Source of the DNA: Lates calcarifer
Lineage: Eukaryota; Chordata; Actinopteri; Centropomidae
Length of the DNA: 64,000 nt
Direction of reading: 5' to 3'
Assembly (NCBI RefSeq): GCF_001640805.2
Contig: NC_066837.1
Coordinates: forward strand, 21,321,341 to 21,385,340
In this document: piece after piece, positions 14,340-27,629 of the stretch
Layout: each line of letters starts with the position of its first letter
Numbering within the stretch: the stretch's first letter is position 1
The notes under the pieces: generated by a model
The model's database searches: none
The model's input: only the letters and a program-made list of their open reading frames with translations
What the model was told of the DNA's origin: nothing
Made by a program: the position numbers and the translations under genes

Positions 14340-14575
14340 GACACATTCACAGTGTCCCCTGAGGATGAACCCTACTGAGATTACTCAAATTTCTCCAACC
14401 TGCATTGTTTTACTTATCAGGTGGATGAATTGGCATGACATTTTGTACAGTCATTTGAGGTTCCCAGACACTGAATACTAATGATCCCCAGACTTTTCCT
14501 CCGCCACCATCATCAGCTTGTCATATGTGGTTTTGAGTGAAATGTCTTGATAACTATTCTGTAGATTACAATGAA
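14340..14575 (+). repeat. dispersed teleost repeat, copy 2 (CATTCATGGTCC / TTTTGAGTGAAATG family)
   Basis: Shows ACATTCACAGTGTCCCCTGA, GATGAATTGGCATGACATTT, CAGACTTTTCCTCCGCCACC and TGGTTTTGAGTGAAATGTCT in order. These are diverged versions of phrases at 48,730-48,900 and 18,780-18,930. It appears to hold two partial tandem units of roughly 150 bases. Confidence 0.5.
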
Positions 14576-16074
14576 AAAACACATTCCCTCTTCAGGATGA
14601 AGTGTAATAGGGTGATAATGTGACTCTGATCATCAGATCATTATTATAATGTGTCCAACACCTTGGTTAATGACTAAATACCTGTGAGGAAAAAGCACAT
14701 AACTCAAGGCACTGCTTTGCCAAAGTACAGCCAGAGAGACCCGCCAACATTGCTGTCGACTCTTAGCCTTTTTAACTACTTAAATCTATGTCTGTATCTC
14801 TAATATGGGTAACATCATAGGGAATGTGCTTCTTCTTTTCTGTTCTGCCTGGTGCTGATAATTGAACAGAACTGCCTGAGAGACATGACTTCTATTGACC
14901 AAGATAATAAACATGAAATACAGTTTTGGTGTATTTGCTGTATAAGTTGGAATTAATTCATTATAATCATAACACTTGAAATGTTATTCATCAGTGTGAT
15001 ACTAGATTTTCCTCATTCAGCTTCACACCAAAAATAATTCTACACTTTAGTTTAGCACTTCATCACTGTGGATGTATAACAATTGCTGTTGAAATTTCAC
15101 CAGTAATGATTAATAGATTCTGTGTATGTTTTATGATGAATTACTTACAGCAGTAATGTCCACTGAAGACCAGAGGCCCCTTCAGAAAAGTGACATAGTA
15201 GTGCACATGTCTGCAGTGAGATCAACAGAAGATTGCTAATGTCATAGTAAAAACAAACCACCTTATCATGGTTGGAATCTATCACTAACACTTTGCCTCT
15301 GTTTGGACAAACTCAGACCTCACGAACAGTTTTTACATCAGGCTCACTGTGTGTTTCCTTTCTTCATCAGGACCAGATGGCATCAGCCATTAGTTAAGAA
15401 CTTGAGCTCAACTGGAAAATGCTGGATTTCACAGTCAAATCTGATGCCTTATGTGACTCAGCTACCTGCAGTTGATGGCAATGCAACACAGATGCTCTTT
15501 AACCCATTTCTAATAGTCATATATTAAAAATAGAAAAGATAAACATGCCCTACAGTATTTATTGTAGTGTTATTAATCACGTTTGGGATCATTTTCCCTG
15601 AAGCTACCTGACCTTGCAGCCTGAACTGTTTATTTAGGCATGCTGAATACACACATGAAAAAAGTGCCATTAAGTGAGGAGAAATGAGCCTAATGTGTGT
15701 TGAAGGTGTAAAAGAAAATATGACGCATGCTTAGGTAGAGGACAGAAAAGAGCCTTTCAGATGTCGATCAGTATAACATATGAAGCCAGCAGGGACTCAC
15801 GTCAGTCTGCGTATAGCTCAGAGTCCAGGCGTCTGCTGCCAGCTGAGCAAATAACACCACAGGAGAGAAAGTGGAGGAGATGTGTAGGGAGATAAAGGCC
15901 ATTTATATTCATTGTTTGCATTAGGTGAGATATAAAGATGGATGGATGGATGGAAGACTGGGAGGTGTAATTCCTGCAGTGTAGTGATCATGTATGATAC
16001 ACTACAAGGACACCTGATCTTACATGATTGTTGAACATCTCACTCCAAAACTCTGGACATTAATCTGCTGCTAA

Positions 16075-16400
16075 AAACAGCCTCCACTTGTCAGGGATGC
16101 CTTTCTACAAGATTTTGGAACCTGGTTGAACCTCAGCCACAAGAGAGATTACTGCAGCACTGATGTTAAATATGTGATAAGACCTGGCTCGTAGTCGCTG
16201 TTCCAGTTCATCCCAAAGGTATCCAGTGAGACTGAGATCAGGATCTGTTCTTCCATGGCAAACTGAGAAAATCATTTCTTACAAGACCATGCTTGCATAC
16301 AGGGCATTGTCAGGTTTAAACAGGGGTGGTTGTTGTTGGAAAAGTTGGAAGCACACTGTTGTCTACAGTGTCACTGTCACATAATTTTGGATGCCCTGTG
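16075..16400 (-). mobile_element. degenerate DNA-transposon remnant
   Basis: The plus strand carries GTTCCAGTTCATCCCAAAGG (16,200-16,219) and downstream AAAGTTGGAAGCACACTGTT, phrases I recognise from a very common fish DNA-transposon-derived repeat. No terminal repeats or intact frame remain. The superfamily is not certain from sequence alone. Confidence 0.45.
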
Positions 16401-17670
16401 AATGTGTAAATTGATTTAAGACTGATCTGTTTATAGCCTGACATGTTTTTTATGGCCTCTGCAACATACAGCACCATCAGTGTAACAAGAGATCACAGAG
16501 GGCCTAAGGTAAATCACACAGTTGATCAATAGCAATATTCTAAATGGGATGTTTGTGCTTTGATTGAGAGGGTCATTATTCAACAAAACAGCCTGTGTGT
16601 AAATCTTTAAAATTTTGCAATCTTGCAAATCTTGCCTTGCAGCAGTGTACAAGTAAAATCAGTATGAATATGAATATATTACTGTAACTGTTCTCAGCAG
16701 CTCCCATAAGTGCTCTCGATCAACGCGCCAAACTCAGATGTTGTAGTGACACTTCCTGCTCTATGACCACCTATACACTAGTAGACTGTGAATTTAACAG
16801 GCAGCTCCCAGATGTGGTTCTGAACATGAAGCAGGGTGAGAAAAAAACAAAACAAATGTGGTCAGTGTACTTTCCTTGATTAAACAAATGTGTACATTAT
16901 AATTCATAATACAGCGCTGTATGGAGCTCAGAAGGTTTCACCGTGGCTGCTGTCAAGTTGATACACCACAGAGATGAATTTAGCAGTAATAATAGGTCCT
17001 TAACACTCTGTTAACACAGTTATTGTGATGATTACTTTAAAAATAATAATTCCTGATCCATCATACTACCACACTGAATTTATTTTAAGGGAATGATGAG
17101 AGCATCGGATGCATATGCCAGAACAAACATCATGGTCATTTTATGTGTAAATTGCCCCAATTTACACTCTCTGTGAGGTGAGAAGATTGAATAAACACAT
17201 CACACGTCTGTTTCCTACAGAGCTGCCAAGACACAGCAGCTGAGTAAAATCTGTATTTATTGAAATATCAGATCTGGATTTTAACCAGACACAGTTCTTC
17301 ACACGTTTATATGACAATGAAACCAGAAAATTGTTCTGAGTAACATCTGTTCAGACAGGAAAGTGGCATTTCATGGATCATGATGATGTACAGGAGATGG
17401 CCAAGCAGACAATTTAATGTCTTGGCACTGTAAAATAGAAAGAATTATTAACACTATTTTGAAGTGAACAAAACACACCTTATTGCTTCAGTGGCAACAT
17501 CAGCTAGAGTATCTGTGACATATTGTTTTCAAAAAGGGTGCAGCCATCTGCTGTTTTATCTCTCTGACATTCCATTTCAGTGACAGGGAGGTTGTTGGAA
17601 AACTGGCCTTGAAACAAATACTAAATGCTGTTGTTTAAAGATCATAGAATTTGTTCCAAAAGTTAAAAGC

Positions 17671-17700
17671 GAAGAAAAGAGAAGAGAAGAGAAGAGAGAA
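17671..17700. repeat. (GAAGA)n-like purine repeat
   Basis: Thirty bases of GAAGAAAAGAGAAGAGAAGA-type purine repeat on the plus strand. Simple sequence, low complexity. Confidence 0.85.
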
Positions 17701-18019
17701 AAACTAAATAATAGAAAATACAGTAAGATCATACAGTAGAATACAGTAGAAAACTGAGCAGGGTTGGTATGGAGATGAATAAAGAAGAAAGAAGTGAAGT
17801 GACTCAATCAAAGTGCATTTGAATTCAGCAGAGGAGAGGAGAGTACAGTAGCTTCTATTCTCAGTGTGCCAGACAGAGAGTCTGTTTACCTGAACAGTGT
17901 TTACAAGAAAACCTGGAATCCCCCTGCACAACAAAAGGTGGACGTGTGCATGTGCAAGTGAGCTGTGTTGTGAATGTGCATGTGTGTGTGTATGTGTGCC
18001 CCCATTCATTCTGAGAAGC

Positions 18020-18365
18020 ATCAGTGCTCCAGCTCAGCAGCCTGTTCTGTTTCCCAACTATATCTCTAATTCCTTTAGGTGTGACCGGCCCTGCTTGGAG
18101 CCTCGCCTCCTGCTGTCTCTCCCTCCCTCGCCTGGGCAGCAAGGTCGAGAGAGAGAGCATGAGCCAGCGAGGGAGCAGCCCTGACCTCCGGCGCTAGATG
18201 AGGAAACAATGGCGACGCGCCTCAGGGTGACAGCGGGAGACAGGAACAGGCACAAACACAGGAACTGTCCATTCTGCCACTGAGACAGTGCCGCAGGGGC
18301 CTGAGAATCTGGAGGAGGGACTGTCTCTCTCTCTCTCTTGCTGCAGCGCTCTCTCTCCCTTTTTC
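18020..18365. other. isolated GC-rich patch, possible promoter or first exon
   Basis: This is clearly more GC- and CpG-rich than the surrounding DNA and is bounded by GA- and CT-rich simple repeats (18,146-18,160; 18,320-18,356). On the plus strand an ATG in strong Kozak context (AAACAATGG, ATG at 18,209) opens a 24-codon frame, which includes possible GT donors. No homology is recognisable. It could be an unannotated 5' exon, a regulatory element or chance composition. Confidence 0.25.
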
Positions 18366-18594
18366 GATATGCCCTAATATGACAAAAAAGTGATAGACTT
18401 ACTGATTGTATGCTGTTATTAGCTAGTGGTCCCACAGGGAGCAGCTCCGAGCGCCACAGAGTCGTAGGGAATGAAGCAGGGATATTTTAGGATACAATGA
18501 TGGCCTCTCTTAGCTGATACACCTTGGATGTCCAAGTATTCAGAAGCTCCATCCCAGAATAAGATAAACACGGTTTAACCAGACTAAGAGTCTA

Positions 18595-18930
18595 CAGCCA
18601 AATAACAGTGCTAGCATGCTGAATGTTAGTTTTACTATGTCAGCATGCTAACATTAGCTAATCAGTGCAGCTGAGGCTGATGAAACTTTTGCAGGTCATA
18701 AACCAAAATATCAGAAATATTGAAATTCTGATCTGTATATGGCCCCAGATGAAAATGAATGGCATGAATTTCTGTACTAAATTTCATGGCAGTCAATCCA
18801 GTAGTTGTTGAGACATTTCACTCGAAACCACAAATCTCTACCCGAATTGGTGATTGTCACCACATCACCACAATCTGTCTTATCCTCAGGGGACTATGAA
18901 TGTCTGTACAAAATTTCATGGCAAAAAAAT
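18595..18930 (+). repeat. dispersed teleost repeat, copy 3
   Basis: Begins with GCTAGCATGCTGAATGTTAG and CAGCATGCTAACATTAGC, continues with GCTGAGGCTGATGAAAC and TTTTGCAGGTCATAAACC, and ends in ACTAAATTTCATGGCAGTCA and GGACTATGAATGTCTGTACA. It shares ordered motifs with the copies at 11,225, 14,340 and 48,720. Confidence 0.6.
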
Positions 18931-18940
18931 CCTATATGTC

Positions 18941-19178
18941 GGCACAGTGGTGCAGTGGTTAGCACTGTCCCCAGTTTGCCTGGGGCTTTTCTGTGTGGAG
19001 TGTGCATGTTCTCTCTGTGCTTGCATGATTGGTTGTTATTTGTTGGCCCTGCGATGGACTGGTGATCTGTCCTCCACTTGGAGGTGTACTCCACCTCTGG
19101 CCAAGTGTCAACTGGGATAGGCTCCAGCCTCCCACCCACCACCCCGCGACCCTTAATGGTTAAGTGATATAGATAATG
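18941..19178 (+). repeat. tRNA-head SINE, near full length
   Basis: Starts with GGCACAGTGGTGCAGTGGTT AGCACTGT (A-box-like). It continues through TTTTCTGTGTGGAGTGTGCA, GCGATGGACTGGTGATCTGT and GGGATAGGCTCCAGCCTCCC, and ends at GTGATATAGATAATG. The same body, with other parts preserved, recurs at 51,143-51,442 in an slx4 intron. The pair together reconstruct one element of about 300 bases that is common in teleosts. Confidence 0.65.
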
Positions 19179-19199
19179 AAAAAAATCCTATCCTAAAAT

Positions 19200-19700
19200 T
19201 ATGACCCATCCCGTGACTCTTGTTTCTTATTTTGATATTCACCTTCCCCTTTGTCTCTTGTGGTTTTGTTACTTCCTGTTTTATCTTGTAGTACTTTCCT
19301 TGTGTGTCTCTTGTGCTTTTACTTCCTGTCTTTGTCTTTTTCCCACCTGTTTTCAGTCTCACCTGTGTTTCATTAGTTAATTAGTCCCTGCATATATATA
19401 GTCTTGTATATATAACTATATATATGTCTTGGCACATTCTGTTGCCATAGTATTATGTTATGTTGGGTTGTGTTTCTCATGTACTCTTTCACTATGCTTC
19501 TTGTGTTTGGACTTTTTGTCTTTTGTGTCTCTTTGGATTTTCTATCTGGATTTGTTTGCCATCAGCAAGCCCTGTGTTTTCTTTTGTGTTTAAAGAAATT
19601 ATTGAGCTGTTTGAGCATGGTCTGTGTCTGCTTTTGGGTCCCATCTCTAGTGTTTCTGGTGATTTGTGATGCTATACTTGTTGAGATATTTCACCCTCAC
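19200..19700 (+). repeat. probable interspersed repeat, T/C-rich strand
   Basis: A long TG/TC-rich run with phrases such as TTACTTCCTGTTTTATCTTG, TTTTCAGTCTCACCTGTGTT and TGTCTGCTTTTGGGTCCC that I recognise as recurring in fish intergenic repeats. A TA-rich hairpin-like segment sits at 19,391-19,430. It has no coding capacity of note. Confidence 0.35.
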
Positions 19701-22700
19701 CCTTGAGCCACTGCACTAGCCTGGTCAAAAGCAATTCATTGATATATCGATCTAATTCAAATAATAGCAAGAAAGCAAGGCTGCAAAATCTGATATACTG
19801 ACTGAATTTTCTCCATGCTGAGACTGTAAATGACAGAGGTTGAAGTTGGTAAATTGAAACACAATCAAGTCATTCCATGGACTGTCAGGGATATCAAGGG
19901 ACACAAAAAACAAAGGGTAGAACAAGTGTGTGTGTGCCCTGCACTTATACAGTATGCTTTTGTGTGCGTGTAACATGGGTGTAGATGGAAATACCAGGCA
20001 ATGCCCTGCAGGTTCATAGCAGAAATAATGAATGACAGGCTCCAGCTGATCGTTATTGCAGGGTGTAGTCTGCACAGAACAAATGGTCCTTGAGTTTTGG
20101 ATTGAAATACCAAGATTATATCTGATTCCTTGAAAATAAGCTTGTGTTTTCTTGACCTGGACAAAGCAAAACTTTTAAGATGTAGTGTAGTTTATTTATA
20201 TGATCACATAAATCACATAAAGTAGTTATTAGTATACTAAGTTATCACCTTAGTATGCAATAACGTAATGCTATTACAATATCCGTCAAGCAATATCCCT
20301 GTTTCCAATCAGACATGAATAGTAGGGAACTTTGGTTATAGAATAAAAAGATTTTATGTTCTCGATCCCCTCAAACAAGTCAAATATATCTCCTAATCCA
20401 CAAACTTATTTTCCAACCGAGACCACATACTACAGACATACTATACTACAGACAGACACTGGAAATTAACATTAGCTAGAAATGCTGTGATGTATTGCAC
20501 TGGATAATTGTTGTGCCATTCTCTATGTATACTGCATCTGTACCTATCAAATAAACATTAAATAAATAAAAGGTTTCTGTTATTTGCTATCAGAAATGTT
20601 TTTTTAAAAATGAATACTTAAAACTGCACTATTGAGTATAAAATGATGAATGACAGTTGAATGTTTGGGTAATTACCTGACCATATGAAAACATACTTAC
20701 TTTAAATGAGCTATAGCCAATTTTAGTGTAATTCATCTGATGCACATCTTTATGAAGAGGTATTAAAGACCTACATTAATCATTGCTGTATAATCTCTGT
20801 ATGGCCTTGATATTCTTCTTCTCCAAGGTCACAGTTATTTAGGTGAGATGATGTTGAAAAATTAATGTGTACTGAGCTCATTCGTCAACAGTCTTAGCTA
20901 TCCTCTCAGTATAATGGGTAAAGGAATTAAAAAAGTGTCTGTGGTTTAACTGCTGTCTTAAAAAAAAGTATGAGGTATTAATTTACACATGAATCATTTG
21001 ATTTTTCCATTTGGTCCTTTCAGCAATCGGCTGCACTGTCTCATTAACAGTGGGTTCTGGGAAAGTCAGCAAGCTGTTGAAGAATTATCTTCTGGCAGAG
21101 ATTTGTATTTTTCTCTGTGGTTGTCAGATGACTAACAGTAAGCAGAGTGTAAAACTATCCCTGTGCTGAAACTTGACCCAGCAATGGTGAAGTTAGGGTA
21201 AAACAGAAGTCAGCAAAACCAAATGAGGACTTCATGTTTGTTTCAGTGAATTACCTTGAGGAATAAGTGGTGGAGCTAATACCAGTAAACTGCAACTTTA
21301 GGTCTGTTTGTTAAACCTGCATAAATCCCTGTCTGCACCAACTGCAGGATATACTGGGCTCCCTTGGTACTTAATGTCTGGAGACAACGGATGATGAGAG
21401 TGAACCCAAGCACTAAAGTTGTAGGCTGAAAAACCAAAACTTTTGACATTCAACTTAGTTATTAGATTTATTCTGTATATTAAGAAATTATATTAACAAT
21501 CAGCTTTAAATGACTTTTACCTAGTTCAGACTACAATTCTATGCAAAAATTATGATATATTTTATTTCTTTTTCTGCAAACACTCCAACAACTAAAGCCA
21601 AATATGGTGTGTCACTTGGGTCACAATCCCACTATTTTCTGTGTGGCAACAAATTAGATCTTGTCTGGACTGTGCTGCCAGCCTGAATGCAATACAAACA
21701 AAGTCAATCAGTAGGCAGTAACACAAGACATACTTTAGGGGTCAGTTCCTATTGAGGCCTTGTGCTTAAAATGGATGATATGGTATTGCCTTCATTGTTT
21801 ACATTCTCACTGTACTTTATTGCCTATTCTACATCTAGAATAACTCACAGTACATGCTGTATACTGCATCTCATAAACTCTAGTTTACACAATGGAGTTG
21901 CAGATAATGCTTAATGATTTAGCTATTAACCTGCCAGCTGTTGATATACACCAAAATACTGACTTCCTCTCTCTGTCATTGTGCTATATTCAAGGTAAGT
22001 ACATGAAGTCTCAAGGGGCAGTGCTACAATAACTGAGCAGATTACATCACTCAGCACCAGAGGGCACCTACCACCCCACCTCACCCCACCTCTCACCCTC
22101 CCTCCCTCATCCAGTAATGTGGCATTGTTCAGTATTGATGAGATTGACCTCGAGGAAATCCCCCACAGTTCTTAAGTGGAGACTGTCAGTCTGACCAGTG
22201 CAGCCAAGGTAAACACATTTAATTAGCCAAATTAGCCAGCCAGTCGCCTCCGTGCCCATTTGACACCTGTCTAATGAGGATGCAGGCTGTTCTCACTTAT
22301 CAGCATTCAGGAATGTAAAACTGGATCGGGAATGGCACTGGGAACACTGGGGACATAATGTTGGGAGCGGAGTAATCTTCCTCCATCCATCCTATATTAG
22401 TCTCTGAGGCAGAGACTGAGCCACGCTTCCCTCTCTCTTTTCAGCAGGAACCCCCCGCTGGGTGAGGCATCGCTTTCAAAGAATTCAAATGTGCAGCATG
22501 GCCTGCAAGGCTTTTTTCTGAAGGTCGGGTGTGAGAAGCGGTCCTGCATGCTGGTTTCAGTGTGTTGGTTTAGGGAGGGAAATTGTATAACAAAGATTCG
22601 GTCCAATTCAGTGGAAGTATACTTAGCATGTCAAATTGGTGCAAATGTTGTACATGTTAACCCATGAACTTTGCCGGGCTCCCAGTGAGGGTGTTAATGC

Positions 22701-25700
22701 AATGTGTTTCATGCAGGTCTGCTGATCCTTTGCATGTAGAGTACTTAATTAACCTTATAAGGACAAATGAAGCATATATCCAATCTATTGTCATTTGGGA
22801 ATATTTAATTCCAAATAGGGAAATGCCCTTTGCTGTGTGCACATTTTCATTTTTCTCTCAAAGAAATCAATTCTTAAATGTCTCCTCAGTGCTGTCTAAA
22901 TGCCCAGATACAAAAATAGAACATTTTTGTTGTGGATTCCCTGGTGAAAGAATGCTGTGCTGTAAAAAAAAAAATTGGATCTGGTTCAAAAGAGGGAATA
23001 TTTGGGCTCCACGAATCAAACTAGGAGACACTTCAGTGCAGACCACAATGGATGTTGTGATGCAGATTGTCCATTGTCTATTGTCAGATTCCCTCAGCCT
23101 CACCCTGTGTTACCCCTCAATGCATCCCCTCTACCATTACTGGAAAAAACATAGTGTGAACCAATGAATCCTTAACTCTTTTTGTTTTCAAACACATCCC
23201 ACTAGCAAGCGCTTTGTCTGGCCTTGGCCTCTGTTGCCAGGGTGGTGGGATGCAACACTTTGTAAAAACAGTTTATGAAACAGAAGATGGGGTGAAGCGT
23301 GTCCAGGAACATGGCTTCCCAAACTAGAGGGTCCATACAAAGAATGTTTGAATTAGTCTTCCTTTTTTTTCCTTTAAAAGAAAAAAAAACATTATTTCTC
23401 AGTTTTCATTAACTCTGCAGATTGGTTATGGCTGGTTTGGGAGAGAAGAGCCAAGAATTAGATGGTTGGTTAGATGGTGGCTGTGAATGCAACAGCCAGA
23501 GCTGATGCATCGGATGAAAAAACTGGACATAGAACTGGGTGTATTTTGTGTTAGCGGGGATCAGCTGGATTTCCTGTCTTCTGTGGCATTCAACCAAATG
23601 TAACTGTTTTCACTTACAAAATAGGATTTCCCATTACTAATATATAAGGTTTCTAATCAGACGTCAGGTTTGTCCCAACTCCATATGTTTTAGATTTCCT
23701 TGGAGACATGGTGGATCACAAATATAAAAGGGATCAGTGAATGTCGGGGGGTCAAAAAAGCAAATATCCTATATTTTGTCAAGCTCTGCAGAACAAGATC
23801 TTTTTCATGACAAGAACTTTCTGGTTAACAATAAAACAACTTATTTCCAGTGACAGCAGAAGCACATGTTGTATCATGGCTGCAGAATATGCTGCCAAAG
23901 AAAGTTCTGCTAGCTTGTGTTTGTTAAAATCAAGTTTAAATGATCACTTTCAGAACTGATAATCATGAGTTTAGTTGAAAAAATCTGTTTAAGTTATTTA
24001 GAAACATTGTTAGCTCATTTGCATGCACTTCCCAGCATTCATTGCCTTCAGGTTAAAATTCTCCAGAAATCCTTCTTTTTGTCTAAAATGAAAAAAGTCA
24101 CATGATGATGGCCATTATGTGTCATTTGGAACATTTTTAGCAATCCGATGTTCTTCTCTCTGGTCAAAAGTAAAACAATGCAAACCATGATATAGATACT
24201 GTATACACATTGTCTAATCTTCTTGTGAAAAGTAACTGAGCTGAATGTTTAAACTAGCAGGAAAAAAAAAAAAAATAATAATTCTTGCTTTCACTCAGAG
24301 TAAATTAGTAACAAGTTAACAGAAGTTGGATGAGCTCAAAGCCTGAACTGAAGAAATTAAGTAGCTTGACACAAAATTTTACTCATGTTTGTTGCTTGTT
24401 TTTTACTTTGTAAACAGCACTATATTTAAAGTTTAGCTCAGACAGTATTTGTAATATTAAAATAGAATATATGTTCAGTATGAAATATACATTGAAAAAC
24501 AGCACTGCTATTGTCCCATACTGACGTCACAGATGTGTTCAAAACAGTTCATAGGAATTGTATATGCATTGTAACAGTCAAATCCCATTGCGCCACAACA
24601 TGAGTCAGCCTGCAGAGCTTTGTTTGTAGTTCAGTGATGTCTAAATGAAACATGCAGTAAAAGTATGACTATTCCTTTCCCTTGTCTCATTACCTTGTCT
24701 CATAGGTTCTGACCATCCTGCCCTCCCATCCACCTGCACATTCTAACGAGGTGATCGCAGCACTCAAATACCAGACTGTGAACATATCGCATGCTTGCCC
24801 CATGTGTACACTTTCCTCTCTTTGTTAGCCTACAGCCTTGCACACACGGAGGCCCAGGCTGCTTCCTGCCTGCGAAACGCAGGGAGGTATGTTTCTAATT
24901 ATAAACCCGATGTGGGGTTAAGCACACTCTCTGCAGGCCACTACAGCCACCAGGATTTATGGTACCAAGGTCCAGGCTCCCAACCCCGAAACCCACCAGA
25001 GACGCAAAGCTGTTCACTTTCTGTGGCAATAAATCAGAAACGTATGGCCGGTAGCTGCCAATCTATTGCAAACTGATAGTGTTGTATCCTACAAGAGGTG
25101 AGAAACCAAATCTGCTCTTTGCACTCTTGGTAGATACACACGTCATTCTAATGCCTTTGTTCTTATTGACCTCTCAACTATTAAACCTTATCTTCAGTAA
25201 TCCATCTCCTGCCTACAGTTCCTACAAAGTGCTGCACTTAGTGAGTCTGAGAGTGTATGAGCAAGAATCTCAATCAGCAGGTGCAGAAATGTTCTTAAAG
25301 TTCTAAAATATCCCTACTGGCTTTTCTACATCTTTGTTTGCATATGGATTAAATGAACAAGATACAATGAGATTTAGAGTTGCTGGTGTAGGTGTAAATA
25401 TATTTTTAATTTGGACAGAGTCAGACTTGCTTTTTCCCCTGTGTTTCCAGGCTTTATGCTAAATGACCCCTGGCTTTAGCTCTGTTGAGTGGTGTCAATC
25501 CCATAATCTAACTCTCAGCAAGAAAGCAAATGAGTGTATTTGCTAATATACAGGCGTGCTGTGTTGATATGTCACAAGGATGTTGTATCAAACTAAGCAG
25601 ATATAATAAGACTTTACAACCACATGGATATGTTTCCATAACAATAAGATGTATTTTTAGTTCATATTATTTAGTTCATATTAATTAATGAGCCATATGT

Positions 25701-27600
25701 TTTGACAGAGATGAGTCAAAGACAGAAGTATAGTTTGTGTAACTGATCAAACACCAGAAAAATGTTAATGAATGAATGAAACAAAATAACAAAATATCAA
25801 TGGCGCACTACTGTTGCTGCCATTTGAAAGAAATAAAAAAAAAAACATTTTTATCAAAAAATTTGAACTGAGCCAAAAATGAATCCAGCTCTGAATTATT
25901 CTTGCCTGAGCCTTTTCATTATTGAAAACAAGAGGAAATCCTTCACAGACAGGAAGGTTTCCCTTTTGTGTAATAAAGATCCAAAATATTGTGCCAAAAA
26001 ACAAACTGGAATGTGGTAAACAATGTAAGGGAACAAACTACCCACATGGTAGGTGTGTGATTACCAGGATCTGGTATGGCTGGGCAGCTGATCATAGCAG
26101 CGTCATGTAAACCCCAGGGAGCAATGGCCTTAGTTTAGCACTTACAGGGAGTGATCCAAACACGGTGGTATCCAGGTTGCACTATGATAAATGCCTCTTT
26201 GGGAATACAAAAGCGGCAAGGCATACTTCAGAGTATTACACACCAGTTCTAAAAAGCTGCATGTGCCTTCCTATATATTGTTAATGACTAATGAGTCAGA
26301 GAAAAGCAGCCAAAAATGTTCATAAACACAGGAAATTGTATTGAATATAAAAGCAAAATCATTCAGGCAGCGATGGAGTCGAGGTCAATGCAATATTGTT
26401 GATCATAGGAAGCTGGTCTCGGTTATTAACAATGACAAAAACAAACAGAGGTGGGTCTGTAGTCGGACGTTTCAGAGTAAGACAGCAACAAGTAGAAGTG
26501 GGGTTTTCCTACAGGGGAGCAGGGCTCTCCAGGGCCCTTAAAGACATGAAAGGAGCCCTCAGAGCTGCCAGAGTCTCTTTCAATACACGGAGGTTTTGCA
26601 GAGGAAAAAACTCCAATCTAATACCTTTGTTCCTTTGTTCATGTTCTCAAGTGTTCTTCTGGGAACCCATAGGTGAACTGAGGATGTTCTTTATCTGGGG
26701 TGTGACCACACAATAACAGTCTCTATCTGGTGGATGTTTCAGGCTGAGTAGATGTATAGATTAGCACAGCCTAGCAATGTAAACAGCAAGCTATAGGGGG
26801 ACAAGCCATACAAAATATGATAGTGACATGTAAATAATACAGTTCCTATGCATTGTCAGCTGGTTCAAGAGCAGGATGTGCATTAATATCTTTGTATCCG
26901 TGACATCATACTGAAGGAGCAATGACAAGTAAAGAATGTGGTGATTTAATGATAAGTGATAAGCAACAAACAATGATGAAGGTTTGCAGTAATAGATGGA
27001 GATAGTTGCTGCAGAGCTTGGTGAGGTCATTGGGTTATATATCGTTATAATGCATAATGTCCATACAACAGCAGCTGCTGGCTGTTAAATAATCACCAGT
27101 GTAGTTTATGAGATAAGGCCAGCAATCCTTTGCTCCATCTGAATTTCTGGCCTAGGTTACTAAGACAGTGTCTAGCTGCTGAACATAATAGTAAGAACGT
27201 TTGATAAGCATTTGAGGTATATTACATGGAGTCTAGTGACATCTGGCGGTCTGAATAACATACTACAGAACAGAGTGTAGAGATGAGTAGGGATCTGTGA
27301 ATTCAGCCATGGACCACGAAGAGTCTGTCTGTAGGTAAGCTTACATTAAAAATATTTTTTTTAAAACCAAAACCAAACATTTTTTTACAACACGAGTTCA
27401 AGCATAAAGGATCTGAAAACTGAACCACACTGTATTAATAAGGATAATTTAAATGGAAATATTTATAAAACAGTGAATAATCATTTTGCTTTCTAAGCTT
27501 TATAAAAATGTGTGTGTCCTTAACGTTCGTATAATAAGGGTCCAAACTTCATCTCCCACAACACCAATTTAATTATATTTATCAACAACACATGCTTTGG
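19701..27600. other. gene-poor stretch upstream of hmox2
   Basis: No exon with recognisable homology. Simple repeats include A14 at 24,261-24,274 and A-rich runs near 25,837. A C-rich tract with repeated CACCCCACC units lies at about 22,070-22,108. A possible conserved non-coding block is listed separately. Confidence 0.5.
22670..22880. other. candidate conserved non-coding element
   Basis: Complex, non-repetitive AT-rich sequence with clustered homeodomain-type cores (TTAATTAACC near 22,746, ATTTAATTCC near 22,804) and no repeat-like phrases. The texture resembles vertebrate developmental enhancers. The plus-strand open frame through it is not convincing as protein. This is an impression from composition only. 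Confidence 0.2.
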
Positions 27601-27629
27601 AAGAGGCACGCCTTTTCTCTGTGATGAGA

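Larger units (their letters stand above)
7641..18000. other. gene-poor stretch with dispersed repeats
   Basis: No defensible protein-coding exon was found. Contents are listed separately: CA microsatellite, A37 run, dispersed repeat copies (11,225 and 14,340), an inverted SINE head (13,237), a DNA-transposon remnant (16,075) and a GAGAA repeat (17,671). Short GGAT repeats sit at 15,938-15,953. The longest open frame (13,747-14,121, +) has no recognisable domain, signal peptide or splice context. Confidence 0.5.

Noticed and set aside
22664..23167. 167-codon plus-strand open frame
   Set aside because: No recognisable domain, AT-rich codons, contains a poly-Lys run from an A10 tract (22,963-22,973), and overlaps a sequence that looks like non-coding regulatory DNA.
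24795..25076. 93-codon frame with a signal-peptide-like start (MPHVYTFLSLLAYSLAHT)
   Set aside because: Considered as a secreted peptide precursor, but there are no dibasic processing sites in a sensible layout, no homology and no flanking exon signals.
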